Source: Gangjinia marincola | GTDB taxonomy: Bacteria; Bacteroidota; Bacteroidia; Flavobacteriales; Flavobacteriaceae | Reading direction: 5' to 3' | DNA: 64,000 bases | NCBI RefSeq assembly: GCF_039523415.1 | Contig: NZ_BAAAFG010000012.1 | Span: 186,001 to 250,000 of the forward strand | Shown: piece after piece, positions 57,780 to 64,000 of the stretch | How positions within the stretch are numbered: position 1 is the first letter of the stretch | Layout: every line of letters begins with the position of its first letter | Translations under genes and position numbers: made by a program | The notes under the pieces: model-generated | What the model was told of the DNA's origin: nothing | What the model saw: only the letters and a program-made list of their open reading frames with translations | The model's database searches: none

Positions 57780-59870
57780 ATGGTGTATAAATTATTTATT
57801 TTATTATTCTTTTCTTTCTTCGGAAAAGGTATTGCGCAGCAACAAGCTTTGGTCGATTTCCAGAGAATTGATGCATATTTGACCTTAAGTGATACTACTA
57901 ATCACGTGAGCGGAAGGGTTTCAGCTACATTTGAGATTAAAAAGGCTATTGATTCAGTATACCTAAATGCTAAAAATATAACGGTCTATGAATTGTCTTC
58001 TTCACCTTCCGAAGAAAATAGTTATACACTTTCTTACGATCAGGAACATCTTATTTTTAAAGGTGACTTTCAGCCTGAAAAAGCATACACCGTAGATTTC
58101 ACCTATTCTGCAAAACCTGTCAAGGCGTTATATCACGTCACAACTACACTCGGGGATCAAGTATGGTCTCAGGGTCAGGGAAAATATACGTCTAACTGGC
58201 TTCCTTCTATTGATGATATGAATGATAAGATTGAGTTTGATCTTAAGTTTACGGCTCCAAAGGGATTTGAATTAGTTGCCAACGGTCTGCTCACTGAGAA
58301 ATCTGTTCACGGCGATATGATTATTTGGGATTTTGATATGACTCATCCCATGAGCAGTTATCTGGTGGCAGTGGCGATGGGTGATTATGCTGCAAAGGAG
58401 GAGCAAAGTGCTAGTGGAGTACCAATGAAGTTCTATTATTATCCGCAGGATAGCAGCAAAGTGAATGCTACTTATCGCCACAGCAAGCGCATGTTTGATT
58501 TTTTAGAAGAAGAGATTGGCGTTGCCTATCCGTGGAAAACCTATGCGCAAGTTCCTGTGAAGGATTTTCTATATGCAGGGATGGAAAATACCTCTGTTAC
58601 TATTTTTAGCGATGCCTTTGTAGTAGACGAGATTGGTTTTAATGATCAAAACTACGTCAATGTAAATGCCCATGAATTGGCGCACCAATGGTTTGGGGAT
58701 TTGGTGACTGAAACCAGCGGAACTCACCACTGGCTGCATGAAGGCTTTGCGTCCTATTATGCATTATTAGCAGAGCGTGAGATATTCGGGGATGATTATT
58801 ATTACTTCAAGTTGTATGAATCTGCAGAACGTCTAAAAGCCCTAAGCGATCAAGGGAAGGGAGAAGCTTTACTCAATCCTAAGGCGAGTTCACTTACTTT
58901 TTATGAAAAGGGTGCATGGGCATTACATATGCTTCGGGAACGAGTTGGAGATGAGCCCTTTAAAAAGGGTGTAAAAAACTACTTGGAGAAACACGCATTT
59001 AAAAATGTTACTACATCTGATTTTTTGAGCGAAGTTGAGAATACATCTGGGATGCCTTTGCAGCTTTTTAGAGAAGACTGGTTGGAGCAGTCAGCTTTTC
59101 AAGGCTATGCGGCTGTAAATTCATTAAAGAAGTCGGCGTTTATGCAGCGATTATTTGAGTTGATAGCGCTACGCGAAAAAGGAATCGATGCGAAGAGAAC
59201 CGCGATAGAAAAGACCTTTGCATTCCCAGTGAACACTTACCTGGCACAAGAGGCCGTCAATCAACTGAGTGAATTTGAAGCCGAAGCGGTGCTGGAATTA
59301 TATGAAAAGGCATTGGCAACTAATGACCTTTACGTACGGCAGGCTGTGGCGAAAATGATGAATACGATTCCGGAAGTTTTTCGTAAAAAATTTGAAACTC
59401 TGCTAAATGATGAATCCTACGTCACCCAAGAAGCCGCTTTTTTTAGGCTATGGGAGCAATTCCCGGCGAATAGAGTAACGTATTTTGAGACGATGCAGGG
59501 CAAGGTTGGTTTGCCCAATCACAACCTAGAATTGTTATGGCACGCCTTACATCTGGCCAGTGATTATAAAAATGTCGAAAAACCAGCAGTTTTGGCTCAT
59601 CTGCAATCATTTACTGCACCTGAGTATGCCTATCAAATACGAACAGAGGCATTTAGCTATCTCTATCAATTCAATCAATTTAGCGACCAAAACTTATTGG
59701 ATCTAGCACAAGCTTCAACCCATCACGTATGGCGATTTAGAAAAGATGCCCGACGTTTGATGGGATTATTGGTAGAAGATGAAGAATATCAAAACCGCTA
59801 TAAATCGCTTTATGATGGCATGGCTGCGGAAGAGCGCGCATACGTCACTAAAACCCTGGCAGAATTATGA
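57780..59870 (+). CDS. M1 family aminopeptidase, secreted
   Basis: The 696-residue protein has a signal peptide (MVYKLFILLFFSFFGKGIAQ). The M1 exopeptidase motif AGMENTSVT (GAMEN-like) precedes the zinc site HELAHQWFGDLVTETSGTHH, with the third ligand Glu in LHEGFASYYA. A long C-terminal helical domain with HEAT-like repeats follows. The ATG at 57780 is preferred over a TTG at 57774. These enzymes trim N-terminal residues from peptides in the periplasm. The patatin gene overlaps its stop by four bases. Confidence 0.92.
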   Translation: MVYKLFILLFFSFFGKGIAQQQALVDFQRIDAYLTLSDTTNHVSGRVSATFEIKKAIDSVYLNAKNITVYELSSSPSEENSYTLSYDQEHLIFKGDFQPEKAYTVDFTYSAKPVKALYHVTTTLGDQVWSQGQGKYTSNWLPSIDDMNDKIEFDLKFTAPKGFELVANGLLTEKSVHGDMIIWDFDMTHPMSSYLVAVAMGDYAAKEEQSASGVPMKFYYYPQDSSKVNATYRHSKRMFDFLEEEIGVAYPWKTYAQVPVKDFLYAGMENTSVTIFSDAFVVDEIGFNDQNYVNVNAHELAHQWFGDLVTETSGTHHWLHEGFASYYALLAEREIFGDDYYYFKLYESAERLKALSDQGKGEALLNPKASSLTFYEKGAWALHMLRERVGDEPFKKGVKNYLEKHAFKNVTTSDFLSEVENTSGMPLQLFREDWLEQSAFQGYAAVNSLKKSAFMQRLFELIALREKGIDAKRTAIEKTFAFPVNTYLAQEAVNQLSEFEAEAVLELYEKALATNDLYVRQAVAKMMNTIPEVFRKKFETLLNDESYVTQEAAFFRLWEQFPANRVTYFETMQGKVGLPNHNLELLWHALHLASDYKNVEKPAVLAHLQSFTAPEYAYQIRTEAFSYLYQFNQFSDQNLLDLAQASTHHVWRFRKDARRLMGLLVEDEEYQNRYKSLYDGMAAEERAYVTKTLAEL

Positions 59871-60775
59871 GAGCGTTGGTCATTTCTGGTGGGGGAAGTA
59901 AAGGTGCGTTTGCCGGTGGAGTGGCGCAGTATCTCATTGAAGAAGCGGGATATGACTATAATTTGTTTATAGGAACTTCTACCGGAAGTCTACTCTTAAG
60001 TCATTTAGCACTGAATAAAGCTGAAAAGATGCGCGAGGTTTATACTTCGGTTAATCAGCAGAGTATTTTTAGTCGAAATCCTTTTACGATCAAGAAAAAG
60101 CACGGTGTACATCAGGTGGGGATAAAGCATAGAAATGTACTCCGTAATTTTTTTAGGGGTTCAAAAACCTTCGGCGAAAGCCATAACCTTAAACAACTTA
60201 TCCGGAAAAATTTGACTCCTGCAGAATTTGAAGAATTAAAACAAGGACCAAAAGAAGTGGTCGTCACAGTTTCTAATTTGTCGTTGAATCAAGTGGAGTA
60301 TAAGTCCATCAATGACTTTACGTACGATGATTTTTGTGATTGGATTTGGATATCAGCGAATTACATCCCATTTATGAGTTTGGTCAAGAAGAACGGCTGT
60401 GAATATGCTGATGGTGGTTTTGGATGCGTAGTTCCTATCGAAGAAGCGGTAAAACGTGGCGCCACGGTGATTGATGTGATCATTTTAGAGACTGAGGTGA
60501 CGTATATCAATCCGCTGCCGAGTAAAAATGCCTTTGGCTTGTTGACTAATCTGCATGGTTTTATGATGGATCGCATTGAAAAACAAAATATACGTATTGG
60601 CCAGTTTGCAGCGGCGAATAAGAATGTGATCATTAATCCGTATTACACACCAACGGTACTTACTACCAATTCGCTCATTTTTGATAAGGTCAAAATGAAC
60701 TTGTGGTGGGACAGCGGATTTGAATTTGCAAAGTCTCGTAATGTTACAAAAGATAGTCAAGTGGATTTGGAGTAG
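59867..60775 (+). CDS. Patatin-like phospholipase
   Basis: The 302-residue protein has GGGSKGAFAGG (oxyanion loop, residues 8-18), the nucleophile motif GTSTGS with Ser38, and YADGGFG with the catalytic Asp, as in the Ser-Asp dyad of patatins. There is no signal peptide, so it is cytosolic. Its ATG overlaps the M1 peptidase stop by four bases, so the two are translationally coupled. The lipid substrate is unknown. Confidence 0.88.
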   Translation: MRALVISGGGSKGAFAGGVAQYLIEEAGYDYNLFIGTSTGSLLLSHLALNKAEKMREVYTSVNQQSIFSRNPFTIKKKHGVHQVGIKHRNVLRNFFRGSKTFGESHNLKQLIRKNLTPAEFEELKQGPKEVVVTVSNLSLNQVEYKSINDFTYDDFCDWIWISANYIPFMSLVKKNGCEYADGGFGCVVPIEEAVKRGATVIDVIILETEVTYINPLPSKNAFGLLTNLHGFMMDRIEKQNIRIGQFAAANKNVIINPYYTPTVLTTNSLIFDKVKMNLWWDSGFEFAKSRNVTKDSQVDLE

Positions 60776-60891
60776 GATTCCCTCATCCCCCGCTTTACTG
60801 TCTTCCTCTCGCTCTTTTGTCACTCGTCGGAGACAATGAGGTAGAAGGAGTTAATTTTTACACTGATTGTAATTTTAGATATGATAATGAG

Positions 60892-61009
60892 ATTCCTGCT
60901 TTGCTCCTCCGCTAGCCTCCTTCGCCATAGTAGCACAGCTACGAAGGCCGAGAAGCTTCGGCGACACGCGGACGCAGGAATGACAGGGCGACACGCGGAG
61001 GCGGGAATG
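60892..61009. repeat. Interspersed palindrome-ended repeat, copy 2
   Basis: ATTCCTGC at 60892 and GCAGGAAT ending near 60981 bound a 90-bp unit. It holds a hairpin (CCTTCG..TAG with CTA..GAAGG around 60919-60948) and the string CGACACGCGG, which is repeated at about 60988-60998 in a partial copy ending GCGGGAATGAT. Its start matches the minus strand of 9062-9112. The whole stretch between the patatin and the next gene is non-coding. Confidence 0.65.
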
Positions 61010-61015
61010 ATATGG

Positions 61016-61537
61016 TTATCGAAACAATTGCTTGACTTCACCTTTTAAAATCGAAATCGCCTTTTCTGTACTGGCGCTTTTGTCTAATAAATCGGTTAAA
61101 ATGGATTCTCTTAGCTTATCGGCGCTATTGACCTGATCGCTGATGGTACTTCTACGTATCACTTGGATGGTAACATTCTTAGCTGTTTTAATCGCGGTCC
61201 AACATTCATCAGATACATAGATCTGTTGTGTGATATTGTGTTCGTATTCCTGTTCTATGTGCTGCACCAAAAGTCGCTCATAGCTATTTTTGCTTTGGGA
61301 AGTGGGTTTAACTCTAAGTAAGAGATTAACCAGAGAAATGCGTTCTAAGAAAAGGGTCAATCGTTCGTACGCTTGCAGTCGCAGCGGTAATGCTTTTTTT
61401 TGATTTTCTTTTAAAATAGCAAATCGTTGTTTGCGATCTTCTTGCAGGGTATACGTTCGTAAAAAGTAAAAGGCTACTCCGCCAACGATAATGGCTGGTA
61501 AAAGTGATATAAATGCGTTAAATAACTGGTCTTCCAT
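61016..61537 (-). CDS. Conserved membrane-anchored protein, unknown function
   Basis: The 173-residue protein has one N-terminal membrane helix (FISLLPAIIVGGVAFYFLRT). A long helical region follows with LRLQAYERLTLFLERISLVN, LLLRVKPTSQSKNSYERLLV and YVSDECWTAIKTAKNVTIQV. I recall this as a Bacteroidota family (possibly DUF7935), but I am not certain. It is downstream of the broken TPM gene on the same strand. Repeat copy 2 lies directly downstream of its stop. Confidence 0.65.
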   Translation of the reverse strand: MEDQLFNAFISLLPAIIVGGVAFYFLRTYTLQEDRKQRFAILKENQKKALPLRLQAYERLTLFLERISLVNLLLRVKPTSQSKNSYERLLVQHIEQEYEHNITQQIYVSDECWTAIKTAKNVTIQVIRRSTISDQVNSADKLRESILTDLLDKSASTEKAISILKGEVKQLFR

Positions 61538-61569
61538 GGGTTGTTATTGGTTACTGGTATTCGTTATGG

Positions 61570-62107
61570 TTTAATTGTTATCTGTATCTGTTTTCTTTTT
61601 CCAGATTTCAATTAATTCCTCTATTCCTCGTTTTGTGCCTTCGTAATAGTTTGCCTCTTTAAATTGAGGTAGGATATATTGATCAATGACCTTTTTACAT
61701 ATTTAATCAGTAAGTATTTTTTCAGTTTCAAATCCGGTACTTATCCACAGCTTTCTTTTTTCAGGGTAAATGCAAAAAACTAATCCGTTGTTAGAGGATT
61801 CTTTACCAACACCCCAGTGATTGGCTAAATCTGTAGTGAAGATAGCCAAATCTTCGTAAGGATGAATGTTTGTCACAGTAACTAAAGCTATTTCATTGGA
61901 TGTTTCTTTTTCAAAATCTTGGATGAGCGTTCTAAACTCGTCAGTTTGACTACTCGTGTATAGATTCGCAAGATCAGTAACGACACCAGTGCTTTTTGGT
62001 AAATCTGCCGATTGATATAGGAATTGTACATGTTCGGATTTCTGTATAGAGGTTTTACAACTTAAAACTAAGCAGGATAGCAGTATTGCTAAATATAACC
62101 TTGGCAT
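61570..62107 (-). pseudogene. Broken TPM-domain lipoprotein gene
   Basis: The start at the ATG 62107 gives MPRLYLAILLSCLVLSC, a lipoprotein signal; the frame also runs to 62146. The TPM fold follows (GVVTDLANLYTSSQTDEFRT, EIALVTVTNIHPYEDLAI, WGVGKESSNNGLVFCI, LWISTGFETEKILTD). It then stops at TAA (61703-61705). The same frame continues beyond the stop with ICKKVIDQYILPQFKEANYY, EGTKRGI, which is the expected C-terminal TPM helix. A one-base frameshift near 61620 is needed to read on to EELIEIWKKK and a stop at 61570. Two lesions make this a pseudogene unless both are sequencing errors. Confidence 0.75.
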
Positions 62108-62142
62108 TGTAGGAATTGATATCTTTTCAATTAGCCATGGTC

Positions 62143-62439
62143 TCATTTCAAACTCACTTTTTTATCCACACTCCAGGCTTCGGGTTTACCGGCAAACATG
62201 GCTTTGGTTTTTGTCCAAACTTCATTGAATAAAGGTGAATGTCGGTAATTTTCAAGGTCTTCTTCTGCTACCCAGTAACTATAGGTAAAAAATACCTGCG
62301 GGTTATTTTGATCTTGATATAATTCTAACAAACGGCATCCCGGGCTGTTGCGTATCTTATGTTTAACTTCATCAAACAAAGCTTCAAAATTGTTGATCTT
62401 ATCCTTTTGAAACGTCATTTTTACAATACGTACCAGCAT
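62143..62439 (-). CDS. Antibiotic biosynthesis monooxygenase-fold protein
   Basis: The 98-residue protein starts MLVRIVKMTFQKDKINNFEA and contains SPGCRLLELYQDQNNPQVFF and TYSYWVAEEDLENYRHSPLF, which match the ABM dimeric ferredoxin-like fold (heme-degrading or quinol monooxygenases). The function is uncertain. It overlaps the DUF62 stop by one base and the upstream end of the TPM frame by four bases, so the three were probably once cotranscribed. Confidence 0.85.
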   Translation of the reverse strand: MLVRIVKMTFQKDKINNFEALFDEVKHKIRNSPGCRLLELYQDQNNPQVFFTYSYWVAEEDLENYRHSPLFNEVWTKTKAMFAGKPEAWSVDKKVSLK

Positions 62440-63269
62440 TAGTCAAAGGTAATGTTTACGGTGTCTAAATATTTTAATCCAAAAAGTGAGGCTGCGCTCC
62501 CAACTGTACTTGGATTACTTTTATAAACCGCCAACTCGATATAGCCGGCAGAATTGAATAAGGCGATTTTCTTGCCTTCTTCTTCACGTTTATTTTTAGG
62601 CGAATCAAAATTGATCGCATCGCTATAAGACTCGTGTATTTTCTTAAACTGCACAGATCGTGTTGATATGGTAAAGGTTCGCCCTTTACCAACATCTTCG
62701 AAAAATGTTCTGGAAATATTGGTAACCACATTGCCATAATGATCTACATATAAAACGTAGCCTATGATTTGTTTTTTATCGCTGTTCACCTGTGGTTTTA
62801 CTCCAATAAGTTGTTTAATGGCGGTAATGTCTTTTCCGATCACATCCAATGTTCCGCCTCTGGCTATGTGCGCAGCTGCTTTTACAAATACATCCAGCAG
62901 GGTAAAGTTGCTTTCGACTTTATCATGAATGTTGATTTGTACAATTTTTTCAGGTATAATTTCGGCAGCAATTAAAGACATGATACCGTTGTTGGCACAG
63001 ATAAAGTAATGATTATCAAGTTTTAATGCGATGTGGTTATTTTCCGGCGTAAGCTCAGAGTCGACCCCAATAATATGGATAGTACCTTCAGGAAAATTTT
63101 TATAACCGTTTTTGATGATATAGGCTGCTTCAACAATGTGGAAAGGAGAAATCTCATGAGAGATGTCAACAATGGTCGCTTGATCCAATTCTTTATAAAT
63201 CGCTCCCTTAACCGCACCAACAGAGTGGTCTTTATTGCCAAAATCGGTCGTTAAGGTAATGATAGGCAT
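62439..63269 (-). CDS. SAM hydroxide adenosyltransferase, DUF62 family
   Basis: DUF62 proteins hydrolyse SAM to adenosine and methionine and share a fold with fluorinase and chlorinase. The 276-residue protein opens MPIITLTTDFGNKDHSVGAV with the conserved TTDFG, then VDISHEISPFHIVEAAYIIK, with EGTIHIIGVDSELTPENNHI and the ICANNGIMSLI strand. The C-terminal domain carries VLYVDHYGNVVTNIS and LFNSAGYIELAVYKSNPS. No fluorinase-type insertion was seen. The downstream ABM gene is coupled to it. Confidence 0.9.
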   Translation of the reverse strand: MPIITLTTDFGNKDHSVGAVKGAIYKELDQATIVDISHEISPFHIVEAAYIIKNGYKNFPEGTIHIIGVDSELTPENNHIALKLDNHYFICANNGIMSLIAAEIIPEKIVQINIHDKVESNFTLLDVFVKAAAHIARGGTLDVIGKDITAIKQLIGVKPQVNSDKKQIIGYVLYVDHYGNVVTNISRTFFEDVGKGRTFTISTRSVQFKKIHESYSDAINFDSPKNKREEEGKKIALFNSAGYIELAVYKSNPSTVGSAASLFGLKYLDTVNITFD

Positions 63270-63317
63270 AGCAGTGTTTTGTTAATATTTTTTAGCCTTG
63301 GCAGTGCTTATTTTGTT

Positions 63318-63325
63318 TAAATTTG
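63318..63325 (+). promoter_or_regulatory. -7 element TAAATTTG before phoH
   Basis: TAAATTTG matches TAnnTTTG, 44 bases before the TTG start at 63369. A TTG at 63298-63300 gives a 17-base spacer, slightly short for a -33. Confidence 0.45.
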
Positions 63326-63368
63326 TTTTGCGAAAATAGCGTATTTACTTAAAAAAACCTTTCTGCTT

Positions 63369-64000
63369 TTGAACGAACTTATCATCGAACTTTCAGACAT
63401 TAACCCAAGAGAATTTTTCGGCTCTCAAAATGCTAACATTGAACTTTTAAAAAAGTATTTTCCAAAGCTCAAGATCGTTGCACGGGGAACAAAAATCAAA
63501 GTTTACGGTGACGAGGAGCGTTTAGAGGAGTTTGACAAGCGTTTTAATATGATATTAGAACATTTTTCAAACTACAATAAATTGGATGAAAATTCTATTG
63601 AGCGGGTATTAACCAGCAATCATAAGGATGATTATGCAACTTCTAAAGAAAGTGGTAAAGCATTAGTTCACGGTGTAAGCGGCAAGGTGATTAAAGCCCA
63701 AACGGCTAATCAACGTAAGTTGGTTGAACTTACCGAAAAAAACGATATGGTGTTTGCCATTGGCCCCGCGGGAACCGGAAAAACCTATACAGGCGTAGCG
63801 CTAGCAGTAAAAGCCTTAAAAGAAAAACAAGTCCGTCGTATTATACTAACCCGTCCGGCTGTAGAGGCCGGAGAAAACCTGGGATTCTTACCCGGGGATT
63901 TACGCGAAAAGCTGGATCCTTATATGCAACCACTGTACGATGCACTGCGCGATATGATTCCGGCAGAACGATTAGAGAAGTTTATTGAAGATGGCACGAT
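63369..64000 (+). CDS. PhoH-like P-loop protein, N-terminal part
   Basis: The frame starts at a TTG (63369; MNELIIELSDINPREFFGSQ, in line with flavobacterial PhoH starts) and is open to the window end, giving about 210 residues. It contains a KH-like N-terminal part (KIVARGTKIKVYGDEERL), Walker A AIGPAGTGKTYTG, and RIILTRPAVEAGENLGFLPG, a conserved PhoH stretch. PhoH-like proteins are ATPases linked to RNA metabolism. The C-terminus is beyond the window. Confidence 0.9.
   Translation, partial: MNELIIELSDINPREFFGSQNANIELLKKYFPKLKIVARGTKIKVYGDEERLEEFDKRFNMILEHFSNYNKLDENSIERVLTSNHKDDYATSKESGKALVHGVSGKVIKAQTANQRKLVELTEKNDMVFAIGPAGTGKTYTGVALAVKALKEKQVRRIILTRPAVEAGENLGFLPGDLREKLDPYMQPLYDALRDMIPAERLEKFIEDGT

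Noticed and set aside
1..64000. rRNA or tRNA genes
   Set aside because: I found no cloverleaf or conserved rRNA sequence in the gaps.

Overview
The window looks like chromosomal DNA of a marine-type member of the Flavobacteriaceae (Bacteroidota). The evidence is the AT-rich sequence, the Bacteroidota -7 promoter element TAnnTTTG in front of many genes, lineage-typical families (DUF6263, DUF4252, DUF6495, CHRD, GH3, TonB receptors), and a carbamoyl-phosphate synthase large subunit lacking the C-terminal MGS domain. I see no rRNA, tRNA, CRISPR array, prophage or transposase gene. Most of the window is core genome. Accessory-looking material sits mainly in intergenic repeats and one small nucleotidyltransferase module.

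Layout. 1-8.9 kb: end of a lytic transglycosylase gene, a thioredoxin-like secreted protein, a DUF2892/DUF6263-like pair, rpmH (52 codons), carB, a repeat-rich gap, mscL, a short-chain dehydrogenase, a lipoprotein and an HExxH protein. 9.4-14 kb: a minus-strand run built around acyl metabolism (hot-dog thioesterase, DUF4260, FabV enoyl reductase, NTF2-like protein, GH3 adenylating enzyme). 14.1-21.8 kb: rmuC, then a vitamin B12 uptake locus: btuF-btuC-btuD on the minus strand, divergent from a cobalamin riboswitch, a BtuB-like TonB receptor and a BtuG-like beta-propeller lipoprotein. 21.9-25.5 kb: S41 protease and an ECF sigma / small membrane protein / two DUF4252 operon. 25.5-30.8 kb: a MITE-like hairpin element, a small partner plus MNT-type nucleotidyltransferase, purB, a HEAT-like protein, a sirtuin, a double-CHRD lipoprotein and trmH.

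31-42.4 kb: a CarboxypepD-type protein, a DEAD-box helicase with DbpA-like domain, rdgB, rlmH, nadC, a YihY membrane protein, a secreted chalcone-isomerase-like protein, DUF2147, priA, a LytTR regulator and the ribosomal operon rpsF-rpsR-rplI. 42.6-47.3 kb: a PepSY-like secreted protein, a sigma-54 response regulator and a hybrid kinase that converge and overlap, and DUF6495. 47.4-64 kb: S41 peptidase, AraC regulator, MacB-type permease, hisS, a 58-codon charged ORF, an APC permease, a PAP2 protein, an ATP-binding kinase-like protein, recG, an M1 aminopeptidase, a patatin, a conserved membrane protein, a broken TPM-domain gene, an antibiotic-monooxygenase-fold protein, a DUF62 SAM hydrolase and the start of phoH.

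How the parts work together: the clearest system is B12 capture. BtuG-like and BtuB-like proteins would act at the surface and outer membrane, and BtuFCD would move B12 across the inner membrane; the riboswitch covers only the outer-membrane arm. The GH3/FabV cluster is the best candidate for uncharacterised chemistry. A short DNA word (core CGCTT[T/A]CGCG) recurs six times, in several reading frames, and several families of intergenic palindromes are present. All functional calls come from reading motifs; no database search was run.
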